A model generated the notes under the pieces. That model was not told where the DNA came from. It saw nothing but the letters and a program-made list of their open reading frames with translations, and ran no database searches. Made by a program: the position numbers and the translations under genes. A stretch of DNA of 64,000 bases from Bolinopsis microptera (lineage: Eukaryota > Ctenophora > Tentaculata > Lobata > Bolinopsidae). The stretch lies in the NCBI RefSeq assembly GCF_026151205.1, contig NC_087074.1:1-64000 (forward strand), written 5' to 3'. Shown here one piece after another: positions 43,686-55,131 of this stretch (position 1 is its first letter; every line of letters starts with the position of its first letter).

Positions 43686-45275
43686 GGACTGATAAAGATG
43701 ACTAAGGACGAGGAGGAGGAGGAGGAGGAGAAGGAGTGAGCAGTGAGGAGGAGGACTGATGAGGAGAAGGAGGTGTATGAGGAGGATGAGGAGGAGAAAG
43801 GAGATGAAGGAAGGAGATGAAGGATGAGGATAAGGTGGACTGAGGAGGAGGACTGGTGAAGAGGACTGATGAGGAGGAGGACTGAGAAGGGGAGGACTTA
43901 GGAGGACTGAGGAGGGGAGGACTTAGGAGGAAGAGGAGGATTGAGGAGGAGGACTGAGGAGTAGAAGGAGGAAGAAGACTGAGGAGGATCAGGAGGACTC
44001 AGGAGGAGGAGGAAGAGGAGGAGGACTGAGGAGGAGAAGGAGGACCCAGGAGGAGGAACCAGGAAGAAGAGGAGGAGGAGGACTGAGAAGGAGGACTGAG
44101 AAGGAGAAGGAGGACTGATGAGGAGGATGAGGATGAGGGTGACTGGGGAATGGATTGAGGAGGAGGAAGACTGAGGAGGAGGAAGAGGAGAAGGACTGTG
44201 GAGGAGAAGGACTGAGGAGAAGGAAGAGGAGGAGGACTGAGGAGGAGGACCCAGGAGGAGGAGGACACAGGAAAAGGCCCCAAGAGGAGGAGGATGACTT
44301 GGGAGGAGGAGGACTGATGAGGAGGACTGAGGAGGACTGATGAGGAGGAGAAGTAAGTGGATGAAGAGGATGAGAGGACTGAGGAGGAGGACTGGTGAGG
44401 AGAAGGAGGAGGACCCAGGAGGAGAAGGAGGAGGAGGAGGATAACTGAGGAGGAGGAGAAGGACTGAGGAGGACTGATGAGGACTGATAAAGATGACTAA
44501 GGACGAGGAGGAGGAGGAGGAGGAGAAGGAGTGAGCAGTGAGGAGGAGGACTGATGAGGAGAAGGAGGTGTATGAGGAGGATGAGGAGGAGAAAGGAGAT
44601 GAAGGAAGGAGATGAAGGATGAGGATAAGGTGGACTGAGGAGGAGGACTGGTGAAGAGGACTGATGAGGAGGAGGACTGAGAAGGGGAGGACTTAGGAGG
44701 ACTGAGGAGGGGAGGACTTAGGAGGAAGAGGAGGATTGAGGAGGAGGACTGAGGAGTAGAAGGAGGAAGAAGACTGAGGAGGATCAGGAGGACTCAGGAG
44801 GAGGAGGAAGAGGAGGAGGACTGAGGAGGAGAAGGAGGACCCAGGAGGAGGAACCAGGAAGAAGAGGAGGAGGAGGACTGAGAAGGAGGACTGAGAAGGA
44901 GAAGGAGGACTGATGAGGAGGATGAGGATGAGGGTGACTGGGGAATGGATTGAGGAGGAGGAAGACTGAGGAGGAGGAAGAGGAGAAGGACTGTGGAGGA
45001 GAAGGACTGAGGAGAAGGAAGAGGAGGAGGACTGAGGAGGAGGACCCAGGAGGAGGAGGACACAGGAAAAGGCCCCAAGAGGAGGAGGATGACTTGGGAG
45101 GAGGAGGACTGATGAGGAGGACTGAGGAGGACTGATGAGGAGGAGAAGTAAGTGGATGAAGAGGATGAGAGGACTGAGGAGGAGGACTGGTGAGGAGAAG
45201 GAGGAGGACCCAGGAGGAGAAGGAGGAGGAGGAGGATAACTGAGGAGGAGGAGAAGGACTGAGGAGGAGAAGAGG
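43686..45275 (+). repeat. 795-bp tandem duplication within the polypurine array
   Basis: GGACTGATAAAGATGACTAA at 43686 recurs at 44481, and the identical 61-residue frames at 44155 and 44950 are also 795 bp apart. A related start at 43101 lies 585 bp earlier. The array therefore grows by large unit duplication as well as by slippage of short repeats. Confidence 0.85.
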
Positions 45276-45450
45276 GATCCAGGAGGAGAACCCAGGAGGA
45301 GGAGGAGGAGGACTGAGGAGGACTAAGGAGAAGGAGGACTGATGAGGAGGATGAGGAGGAGGGTGACTGGGGAAAGGACTGAGGAGGAGAATGCGGACTG
45401 AGGAGGAGGAACCAGGAAAAGGAGGAGGAGGAGGACTGAAGAGGAGGACT

Positions 45451-45485
<35 letters not shown>

Positions 45486-45842
45486 ATGACTACCAATGGA
45501 GACTTTTGGGGACTAATGGGGACTAAAAATCATGGGGACTAGAGGTCAACTCGTTGACGTAATTCACCATTTGTCCCCATAAGTCCCCAGAATTTTTGAC
45601 AGTTATTTATGGTTTTCAAGTTAGTTTAATAACGATACGAATTACGATCGAGATGTTTTGTCCAAGATAAGAGTAGGATAAATCTAAATGGGGACTAATG
45701 GAGACTTTTGGGGACTAAAAATCATCTAAATGGGGACTAATGGAGACTTTTGGGGACTAATGGGGACTAAAAATCATGGGGACTCGGGGTAAAATCGTTG
45801 ACGTAATTCCCCAAGTCCCCAAAAGTAGTCATTGGCCCCCCC
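45451..45842. mobile_element. G-capped foldback element with 8-bp target duplication
   Basis: This 392-bp insert starts with 33 G, then GCAATGACTACCAATGGAGA, and ends AGTAGTCATTGGCCCCCCC. The terminal 100 or so bases are imperfect inverted repeats. The interior reiterates TGGGGACTAATGGGGACT on both strands. GGAGGACT flanks both sides (45443-45450 and 45843-45850); the unoccupied paralogous site with a single GGAGGACT followed by GAGAAGGCG is present near 46443. Confidence 0.88.
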
Positions 45843-47288
45843 GGAGGACTGAGAAGGCGAAGGAGGACTGATGAGGAGGATGAGGATGAGGAGGAGGGTG
45901 ACTGGGGGAGGACTGAGGAGGAGGGTGACTGGGGGAGGACTGAGGAATATGAGGAAGACTGAGGAGGAGAAGGAAGAGGAGGAGAACTGAGGAGGAGGAC
46001 CCAGGAGGAGGAGGACACAGGAAAAGGCCCCAGGAGGAGGAAGATGACTTGGGAGGAGGAGGACTGATGACGAGGACTGAGGACGAGGAGGAGGAGGACT
46101 GAGGAGGAGGACTGAGGAGGACTGATGAGGAGGAGAAGTAAGTGGATGAAGAGGATGAGGAGGACTGAGGAGGAGGACTGGTGAGGAGAAGGAGGAGGAC
46201 CCAGGAGGAGAAGGAGGAGGAGGAGGATAACTGAGGAGGAGAAGGACTGAGGAGGAGAAGAGGGATCCAGGAGGAGAACCCAGGAGGAGGAGGAGGAGGA
46301 CTGAGGAGGAGGACTAAGGAGAAGGAGGACTGATGAGGAGGATGAGGAGGAGGGTGACTGGGGAAAGGACTGAGAAGGACTGAGGAGGAGAATGCGGACT
46401 GAGGAGGAGGAACCAGGAAAAGGAGGAGGAGGAGGACTGAAGAGGAGGACTGAGAAGGCGAAGGAGGACTGATGAGGAGGATGAAGATGATGAGGAGGGT
46501 GACTGGGGGAGGACTGAGGAGGAGGGTGACTAGGGGAGGACTGAGGAATATGAGGAAGACTGAGGAGGAGGAGGAAGAGGAGAAGGACTGAGGAGGAGAA
46601 GGACTGAGGAGGAGAAGGACTGAGGAGGAGAAGCAGGAGGAGGAGGACCCAGGAGGATGAGGACCCAGGAGGAGGACCCAGGAAAAGGCCCCAGGAGGAG
46701 GAGGAGGAGGACTGGGGAGAAGGAGGACTGTTGAGGACTAGGAGGAGTAAAAGAAGGACTGAGGAGGGGAGGAGGAAGAGGACTGAGGAGGATTAGGAAG
46801 ATCCAGGAGGAGGAGGACCCAGGAGGAGGAGGACTGAGGAGGATGACTGAGGAGGAGGAGGACTGAGGAGGAGGAGGAGGACTGAGAAGGAGGAGGACTG
46901 AGGAGGAGGAGGACTGAGGAGGAGGAGGAGTGAATAGGAGGAGGAGGGGGACTGGGCAGGACTGAGGAGGAGGAGGACTGAGGAAAAGGATGAGGAGGAG
47001 GACTGAGAAGGAGGACTGAGCTGAGGAGGAGGACTGAGGAGGAAGAGGAGGAGGATGAAGAGGTGGACCCAAGAGGAGGAGGTCCCAGGAGGAGGACCCA
47101 GGAGGAGGAGGAGGAGGATGACTGAGGAAGACTGAGGAGGAGGAGGAGGAGGAGGAGGAGAGGAGGAAGCATCTAAATATTATTTCCATTTTTGTTATTT
47201 TTTGTCCGTTTTTGTCCGCTCTATTTTTTGTCCGTTTTGATAATATAGGGTTCCGAACGGAAAAAACGAATAAAAAACAGGATCCCCC

Positions 47289-48728
47289 CAGGAGGAGGAG
47301 GAGGAGAAGGATGACTGAGGAGGAGGACTGAGGACGACTGAGAAGGAGGAGGACTGAGGAGTACTGAGGAGGATCGCTGAGGAGGATGGCTGAGGAGGAT
47401 GACTGAGGAGGATGACTGAGAGGGAGGAGGAGGAGGACTGAGGAGGAGGAGGAGAAAGAGGACCCAGGAGGAGGACTCAGGAGAAAGAGGAGGAGGAGGA
47501 CTCAGAAGGACTCAGAAGGAGGAGAACTGAGGAGGAGGAGGAGGACTGAATAGGAGGAGGAGGGGGACTGGGGGAGGACTGAGGAGGATCGCTGAGGAGG
47601 ATGGCTGAGGAGGATGACTGAGGAGGATGACTGAGAGGGAGGAGGAGGAGGACTGAGGAGGAGGAGGAGAAAGAGGACCCAGGAGGAGGACTCAGGAGAA
47701 AGAGGAGGAGGAGGACTCAGAAGGAGGAATGAGGAGGACTCAGAAGGAGGAGAACTGAGGAGGAGGAGGACTGAATAGGAGGAGGAGGGGACTGTGGGAG
47801 GACTGAGGAGGAGGAGGACTGAGGAGAAGGACTGAGGACTGAGGAGGAAGAGGAGGAGGATGAAGAGGAGGAGGAGGACCCAGGAGGAGGAGGACTGAGG
47901 AGGATGATGAGGACTGCAGAGGAGGAGGACTGAGGAGGATGGCTGAGGAGGATGACTGAGAGGGAGGGGGAGGAGGACTGAGGAGGACTGAATAGAAGGA
48001 GAAGGGTGACTGGGGGAGGACTGAGGAGAAGGATGAGGAGGAGGACTGAGGAGAAGGACTGAGGACTGAGGAGGAAGAGGAGGAGGATGAAGATGAGGAG
48101 GATGAAGAGGAGGAGGAGGTCAGGAGGAGGACTCAGGAGGAGGACCCAGGAGGAGGACTCAGGAGGAGGGGGAGGACTGAGGAGGTGGAAGAGGAGGAGG
48201 AGGAGGAGGAGGAAGAGGCGCTCCTACTAAATCGCTCGCCCAAATTTTAAGAAAATTCTTGTGAAAAGGCCCTTTGGGTATAAAATGGGTCGGAATCGAT
48301 GTATTTTTGGACGCTGATTCCGAATCACCCCCATGACGTAGGGTAAAAATGCTTACTTGGAGAGTTATGGGCAAAAAAACCGCTTTGGTCACGTGACAGG
48401 CTAGTAAAACACGAATTCGATTGTTTATGGCTCGGGTTAGGGTTAGGGTTGTGGTAAGGGTTATGGTTAGCTTCGGGGTTATGGTTAGGGTTAGGGTTGG
48501 GATTATGGTTTATATAAAACCGTTTTGTACGGCTGCAAAACCATAAAAACCAAAGTCACGTGAAATTTTTGGGCGAGCGAATTAGTAAGAGCCAGGAAAA
48601 GGAGGAAGCATCTAAATGTTACTTCAATTTTTGTTATTTTTTGTCCGCTTTATTTTTTGTCCGTTTTGAAAATATAGCTGCCAAACGGACAAAAACGGAA
48701 AAAAAACGGAAAAAAAACATGATCCCCC
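47289..48728 (+). mobile_element. Polypurine-core element, unit 2
   Basis: A second polypurine stretch (47289-48217, plus 48594-48608 after a MITE) ends in another copy of the right flank: CATCTAAATGTTAC, TTTTTGTCCGTTT paired with AAACGGACAAAAA as a 13-bp stem, and CATGATCCCCCC at 48717-48728. It lacks the left flank, so it may be a truncated or tandem copy. A block starting GGATCGCTGAGGAGGATGG repeats at about 47370 and 47587. Confidence 0.65.
48218..48593. mobile_element. MITE with GCTCGCCCAA ends and TTAGGG-like core
   Basis: Left end GCTCCTACTAAATCGCTCGC and right end reverse complement GCTCTTACTAATTCGCTCGC are near-perfect inverted repeats. Probable target duplication: AGGAAGAG / AGGAAAAG (7 of 8). 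The interior has GGTTAGGGTTAGGGTTGTGG and degraded TTAGGG relatives at 48433-48512. A diverged inverted relative lies at 51914-52166. Confidence 0.75.
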
Positions 48729-48945
48729 CTACTTCCGACCTTCACCGGCCTACAGTCCACCGCTAAACAGTCCACCGCTCTACAGTCCTCATTTTAGGAT
48801 CGTACCGCTCTAAAGTCCTCATGTTGTGAGATCTATAAGTATAAGGGCGGCCGCTCTACCCTGGCGATTTGACACCGCTCTACAGTCCTACTTCCGACCT
48901 TCACCGACCTACAGTCCTACGCTCAACTGCTCCCCCCGCATCATC
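48729..48945. repeat. Reiterated CCGCTCTACAGTCC motif
   Basis: CCGCTCTACAGTCCTC and near forms occur at least six times. ACTTCCGACCTTCACCG(G/A)CC is duplicated at about 48731 and 48890, framing a central stretch with GGGCGGCCGC. Confidence 0.7.
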
Positions 48946-48955
48946 AGCAACTTGT

Positions 48956-49261
48956 ATCTTTGTATGGTCGTTGCAATGTAACTCCACTTTCAGAGAGAGT
49001 TCATAAATCCCGCTGGAAAATGTTTGGGCACATTCTTCGTATGTAACTCACCACCACAACTACTCAACTAGCTCTAAATTTTGCTGTTGATAATGATAGT
49101 ATGTCAAATATGAGGGGTAGGATTGGTAGACATCAATGTAATATGTTTAAAACTTTTTTAGACGATTTGAACAAAAGAAATATTTATTTGAATAATAGTG
49201 ACGACTTGACAGATTTAAGGCATTTAGCCTCGAACCGCCAATTGTGGAGAAATTTATTTTG
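48956..49261 (+). pseudogene. Retroelement C-terminal fragment
   Basis: One frame reads QQLVSLYGRCNVTPLSERVH, KSRWKMFGHILRM, a stop, then LALNFAVDN and RGRIGRHQCN, ending RHLASNRQLWRNLF. The R-W-x-x-F/L-G-H-I-L-R-M and G-R-x-x-x-x-x-x-x...D-L...A-x-x-R-x-x-W-R segments are those found after the reverse transcriptase of CFDP2/RTE-like retroelements. Only the extreme end remains, with one in-frame stop. Confidence 0.6.
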
Positions 49262-50160
49262 AATTTGTTTAGTTTGATAATTTCAGTTTTAAGTTCATTT
49301 TTTTGCATGATTTTTGATTTTGACAATTTCAGTTTTAAGTTCCGTTTTTTTGCATTTATAGTAAGTTTTCAGTTCTGCAAGTCTTTTAAGTAGACTTATC
49401 AGGTCTTTAGGATGTTCTTAGTAACTACTTTGGATTTGTGTAAAGTTCGATAATATCCTGTTTTTATCTTAGATACTATTTGTATCTAACATTCATTAAT
49501 ATTAATAACTTCAATATTTTGATTTTTGATTAAGCGTTTTATAGTAAAAATATTTCAGTTAATATCGAGAAAATGTTCATAACAGATGTGAGTGAAATGT
49601 TAAAATTCCAGTCGAATCTCTTTCTGAAATTTTATTCAAATTGAAAACCAATATATATTAATATACGGTCGGAGGACCTCAAACGGCTACATTTTGTTTT
49701 CAAATCAAAAATCCGAAATATGAAAGAAAATTATATAGATCAGTGGTGAATTACCATAATTACAAATCAAACTTAAGTAAAATAATTTGCACTCATTTTA
49801 CAAAACCAAATAGAGTCACATCAAATCACGTACTTAAAAAGTTAAACTTAAATTCCATAATTTGTCGGCAGTCGGCACTGAATAGTGTCTCGGGTATATC
49901 AAGCTTCCAGTTGTACAAATACCTCTTCATGATTGTCCGCTGTAGTCGTATGACATAGTACGACTCAATGAGTTCTCAGGATCACTGAAATTCAGTAAAT
50001 TAATAGAAGTTAAGTCAGATATAGATATCATAATGATAATTGATACCACTCCATCATATATAATCACCCCTTCACAACATCATAGCTGAAGACGATTTAC
50101 ACATGTATTTTGAAAGCTCCTGATAAAACAAACTTTTCGTATCACTTATATGTTTTAAAA
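49262..50160. other. No gene seen; AT-rich
   Basis: There is a short duplication around TTTGATAATTTCAGTTTTAA / TTTGACAATTTCAGTTTTAA (49270-49350). The small frame at 49743-49958 has no recognisable features. Confidence 0.4.
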
Positions 50161-50372
50161 TTAAACAAATCCCTTGTAGGTTTACCGGGGGGGGGGGGGG
50201 GGGGGGGGGGGACCAACGGGCATTAATGGGCATTAATGGCAATTGCAGTCTGAGCAAAATATTAAAATACTGCCATTAATGCCCATTGGTCTCCCAACCT
50301 ACCAGGACGCGTTCCGAGTTGGACTCGTCGACGGTCAAATATTTTACGAGTATCACCCGTTAAACAAATCCC
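50161..50372 (+). mobile_element. Short hairpin element 1, copy C (core 50174-50359)
   Basis: It begins TTGTAGGTTTAC and resumes after a nested insert as AACCTACCAGGACGCG, ending TACGAGTATCACCCG. Exact 13-bp flanks TTAAACAAATCCC lie at 50161-50173 and 50360-50372. It is the reverse orientation of copies A and B and the best-defined copy. Confidence 0.8.
50186..50295. mobile_element. G-capped foldback inserted at a hairpin tip
   Basis: A run of 25 G is followed by ACCAACGGGCATTAATGG. The right end reads back as GGGAGACCAATGGGCATTAA. The motif GGGCATTAAT is reiterated inside. The insert splits the hairpin GTAGGTT-TAC-AACCTAC of element 1 in its loop; no target duplication is visible. Confidence 0.75.
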
Positions 50373-50689
50373 CCTCCAAGCATAATGATAGCTTATTACC
50401 GTGGTGAGTAACATTTAGACAGAAGTCGTTCAGAAGTCATTTATTCCAAATATATTTTCAACCTTGTTAGTTGTTACAGGTTTCGTTCGATAAACGAGGC
50501 AGCACTGATTGTAAGAAATTTGAATTAAGATCAGATAAACCTCGAACAAGCCGACCTCAAAAAATTTTTAAGTTTAAGGAGTAAACCCTGTTAATGGTAA
50601 TTATTCTATAATGTCAATGTTTCAAGCTGTCAAGCTGTGACCTTTTTACTTTTAGTACATTGGATCAAACCTAGCATGCTCCTACGTGC

Positions 50690-50812
50690 ACTCCTAGCAT
50701 GCCTTGTACTCCTACGTGCACTCCTAGCATGTACTACTACTCCTACGTGCACTCCTAGCATGTACTACTACTCCTACGTGCACTCCTAGCATGCTCCTAC
50801 GTGCACTCAGGG
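50690..50812. repeat. 31-bp minisatellite
   Basis: Units beginning TCCTAGCATG start at 50691, 50721, 50752 and 50783 and contain TACTACTACTCCTACGTGCAC. Four to five copies. Confidence 0.85.
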
Positions 50813-51339
50813 CCCATGTAATTGCTATGACTAGTTTACTGGTAATCTTTTTATCTCTTGCGGTTCTTTATAAAACTCAAATCTGAGAGAAATCCTACTC
50901 CAAAAAGTTTGATATGATCATCAGCTACACTCACAAGAATTTTTGAAGCGATATCTGCTGACCCGGGTGATTGGTGAAATGTACAACTTTAGAAGTGGGA
51001 AAAATTTCAATTTTTATTTTTTCGACCTTGTTTGGTCTGTAACCTCGTCATTTATCGTTCAATTATATATAATAATCCTTTCATTGGCTTCTTGTACGGA
51101 TTGTTAGTAATGTTCAGTAAAAAATCAGCCAAAAAACTTTTAAAATGGCCGAACTATCGGTATCACAGTGACAGACTTCTCCAAATTTTAAAAATTTTCG
51201 AAAAAGAAAAATATATATTTTTCTCAAGGGAATATTTTTAGAAAACTTTGAAGGTATGCAATCTTATTCTTTTTGTCTATTTAACCATAATATAAAATAA
51301 AATCGATGTTCGGAGCAAAAACGTTGTTGGTGTATCTCC
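50813..51339. other. No gene seen
   Basis: AT-rich sequence. The small frame at 51032-51241 has no recognisable family. Confidence 0.35.
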
Positions 51340-51905
51340 CCTTAAACATCCTATATTACGTATTGGATCAATCAACACTATTACAACCACACACCAATCA
51401 CATAAATTATTATGTGGTAGTAATATGTTTACAGTGTCACAATTGAAACATCGCAACATGGCAAAAAAAGGGTTAGTTTCGTCACAAAAAAATATTATAA
51501 CTCTGTTTGCTCCTTGCTGGAAAATGACTAGTTTATCGACATTTTTATGTGCTTGTATTAGGCAACCATTCAAAACAGCATATTTTATTTTTAGGACTAA
51601 GATCGTAGAAAAACTATAAAATAATGAGTTGAAAGGGTTTTTAGGACACCTCACAGTAAAAAAGAGGTATCGTATTCTGAGTGTGACAAAGTTGACGAAA
51701 TATTGCCTTATAACCGCTCGATCCGTGCCCTTTCACCAATATTGTATCATAATTGTTAGATTGACATAATCTACTATATTTTAGACTAAGGATGCTAATT
51801 GGGCAGCTAGAGCTATAGTAAACAAAGTCACAAAAAATTGACATTTTAACCATTATAGTGCCTGACAACAATAGATTTTCGTTCTGAGCAGTGCATATGG
51901 GAGTA
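51340..51905 (-). repeat. Inverted, internally deleted relative of the 39-41 kb repeat block
   Basis: The reverse complement of 51600-51900 matches 39230-39500 (AACAATTATGATACAA, GGGCACGGATCGAACGG), and 51340-51560 matches 40780-41000 (GCAAGGAGC, ACCATGTTGCGG-like). The intervening roughly 1.3 kb is absent. Confidence 0.75.
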
Positions 51906-51913
51906 TAACATAT

Positions 51914-52166
51914 ATGGCGCTTACCTTAACCTAAACCGTAAAAAATAGAATTAGTGTTTTACTATCCTGTCATGTCACCAAAACAGTTGCTTGCCCAAAA
52001 CTCCTCATGGAAGCATTTGGACCCTATGTCATGTTATGGGTAATGGGTGAATCGGAATCAGCGTCCAAAAATACATTGAAAGACGCTACTTTCATACCCT
52101 CACTGCCTATTCACAGTCACACGATTTGTAAAATGTTGGGCGAGCGAATTAGTGCGAGCAGAGCCT
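51914..52166. mobile_element. Second copy of the GCTCGCCCAA-ended MITE, without the TTAGGG core
   Basis: It shares AATCAGCGTCCAAAAATACAT and AGTGTTTTACTA-CCTGTCA with the reverse complement of 48218-48593 and ends TTGGGCGAGCGAATTAGTGC. Only CCTTAACCTAAACC remains where the other copy has TTAGGG repeats. Confidence 0.7.
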
Positions 52167-54690
52167 AAAAACCAAGGGGATTACTCAAATCCAGTGAATA
52201 ATAATAAAAAATAGGAGTTTTCACAAATTATTTAAAAAATTAGCACTCAGGACTTCAATAGCCGTTTTTTAATAAAGTGGCAAGCTAGAAACGACTTTCG
52301 GTAGATTTTCAGAATTTTACTACAATGTAAATCTCGCTTTTTATCCCCAATCAGAAAGTTTAAAATTTCCCCAAAGTAACATTTCCTTATCCTAAAAATG
52401 TTCATTTTCATTTTAGAAATTTCCTCTTTGGCGCATAAAACTTCCTCCCGAACCGAAATTTCCCTTTAAGTCAGATTTGCGTGTTTCTGGATAAGGGGCA
52501 CTATGATAGTGTTAAATCGATGCTAAAAGTTGCTAATTTGTCAAAGTCGAGGTAAACAAATATAGGACTCCACCTCCATATAGAGCATGGATTGTCTCAG
52601 AAGGAAAATTTTAACAATAGTGTTTCAGTGTGTATCCTAGAAAATTCAAGTCCTAGTAGTTTAGATGTAAAGGAACACCGATATATACATGCCTTAAAGT
52701 CTCTTCGCCCCTCAGGAATGAATAGTACAAACCCTTTCAAGATTCCTTTACTGCATAATTAATTTTTATTTTGTCCGAGGGGCTTTCCATAAATTATTTT
52801 TAAATATACTTGGTCCATTTATTGATGTTTCATTTATCACAGCAGTTTCCTTTCCAGAGTTTGAGTTTATATTTAGAAACTAACCATACTATCTTTTAGA
52901 TTTATGTCACTTATGATGGCTCCGGCTGAAAGTACTATGACTCATTTTATTTAGAAGATCGTAGTTTCATTGCTTCTGAAGTAGCTATCAGTTCGCCGGT
53001 CATTGTTGGGTATAATACTCTTGTAAACAAATATTACCTCATCAAGCGTATGTCAAGGTGTTAAAACTACAGTTATTAACGTTTATTAGGGTTAGTAATT
53101 GGAACAACCCAATCTATGCGATTGTCTCTTAGATCAGAACAAATCTAACGAATAACAGATTTATCCAGTTCAGTTAATTTAACACAAGTTCCAAGCTTAC
53201 TTTTATCGTGCATTCGATGGACATATATTTAATAGGGTGCTTTTATAATTCAATTATACCTGCTCCTACTCACTAGGATTTATTTAGATTGTGCTTGACC
53301 TCGGCCTGAGTTTGTGAATTAAAGATAAAAGGTGCGACTGCCAACTTGAATTTCTTTAGATTTTCTTCCATCTGAAAAATAAAGGTTATTAATATTAACT
53401 AGTATTAGTAGAGGATATTAAATACCTAATTGTTTAAAAAATAAATGTCATGCTTAAAACAATTAAATCGGCGCTCATCAACATTATTTAAGTAATGATT
53501 AATCAGATGTAATATCAATAAAGCTGTTGGTCCACCATTAACTTTTGGATGTCACCAATAAATCGAGTCGGTCACTACAAAGAAATATTCTCTTTAAAAC
53601 CAACTGGCTAAAACTGGGGCTGATCATAATTTTTAGATCAGTCATATGTGTCAACAAATCACTAAGTGGCAAAAGTTTGGACGTTTAGGGCCTAGGAAGT
53701 ACCATGCTAAAGCCCTGATCCAATGTTCTGTCAGGCGCATGACTGACTATTACTTAAAAATATATGTTTGGCATTTATACAAAAGTTGAATGCGAAGGAG
53801 AAGCAACGCCAGATAAATAAATGAAATTTGATCACTGGAAATGTGCCTTTAACGGCGCCTCTTTTTGAGTTGTAGCTTTTTGATTTTTCCGGCATCTGCG
53901 AAAATTCTGCAATCTGCATCAGTTTTTTCGGCGCTTGATGCAATTTTCTGATCATAACTTTGCTCGGATTTGAAATTTTTCGAGATTTATTGGTTCGGTG
54001 ATTGGTGTTTCACATTTCCTTAAAGTGGAATTGATTTTGGTATGGTGCTGAGATGTTTTAAATCTTTTTGCAATTAAATTGTTGGGAGCTGCCGAATCAA
54101 TAGCAAATAATCAAAAATATCAAACCTCCCTCTGATAGTCTTCTTGAAACGTTCCGATTATGTTCCGGTTTTCGTTTAAAGCCGCCTTTATACTGTGGTG
54201 AAAATTATATTTTAATTTGAAATTCTAACAAGAATGACGCTTGATTTCCAGTTTGCGTCATAATTCTGTGCATACAATCCGCAGGCAATCCAAAAAAAAA
54301 TAGTACACAAACAATTACAATAGTGCAATATGATTATTTGTTCATAATACAGCCATTTTTTGTCCAAACTGGATAAAACTTCATGTATCTTGCCAATCTA
54401 AACAAAGGATATGACTAGAACAATTTTAGGTATAATAAAGTGTATCAAAATATAGATTTGTTTGCGATTTAACTCCGGGATATACATTAATATAGTCTAA
54501 TATGTTTGCCCCCGGGCCCCGATGTAACTAATTGGCACATTTTGCATCTACAGAACAGTCTCTACGACCTTTCTAACACAAAACATAACAATTGATGAAA
54601 TTACGTGATCGCCGATAATAAAAACTTTTAGACTTTTAACATGATTTGCAGATAATGTGCTTAACTATAACAAAGACAATTTCATAACTT
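52167..54690. other. No gene or element recognised over 2.5 kb
   Basis: The sequence is AT-rich with scattered stops in all frames. AACTTTGCTCGGATTTGAAATTTTT near 53955 is faintly like the start of the 596-bp MITE but is not continued. Confidence 0.45.
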
Positions 54691-55131
54691 CATAACACTT
54701 AGACACTACACACAGACACTTTTATAACATATACACTTTTATAACACAGACACTTTTATAACATATACACTTTTATAACATATACACTTCTATAACATAT
54801 ACACTTTTATAACATATACACTTTTATAACATATACACTTTTATAACATATACACTTTTATAACATATACACTTTTATAACATATACACTTTTATAACAT
54901 ATACACTTTTATAACATATACACTTTTATAACATATACACTTTTATAACATATACACTTCTATAACATATACACTTTTATAACATATACACTTCTATAAC
55001 ATATACACTTTTATAACATATACACTTCTATAACATATACACTTTTATAACATATACACTTCTATAACATATACACTTTTATAACATATACACTTTTATA
55101 ACACAGACACTTTTATAACATATACACTTCT
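54691..55131 (+). repeat. 17-bp satellite, left part
   Basis: The unit is CACTTTTATAACATATA, with a C variant (CACTTCTATAACATATA) and a rarer CACTTTTATAACACAGA. The array is interrupted at 55132 and resumes at 58295. Confidence 0.95.

Larger units (their letters stand above)
42745..47288 (+). mobile_element. Polypurine-core element, unit 1
   Basis: The left flank ATTCTTGAGCACATTTTGAG through AACAATAAATTATG matches 55718-55815. The core (42862-47170) is almost pure A/G on this strand, made of GGAGGA, GGACTGAGGAGG and GAGGACCCAGGAGG variants. The right flank (47171-47288) is CATCTAAAT, TTTTTGTCCG repeats, then CAGGATCCCCCC. The same flank order bounds the array at 55718-57820. No gene; long serine/proline-rich antisense frames are by-products. 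Confidence 0.7.

Noticed and set aside
42853-48392. Many long serine/proline/leucine-rich minus-strand frames
   Set aside because: They are translations of the complementary polypyrimidine strand, where stop codons are rare. Composition follows the repeat and there is no domain.
48433-48512. True telomere end
   Set aside because: The tract is short, degenerate and enclosed by MITE inverted repeats.
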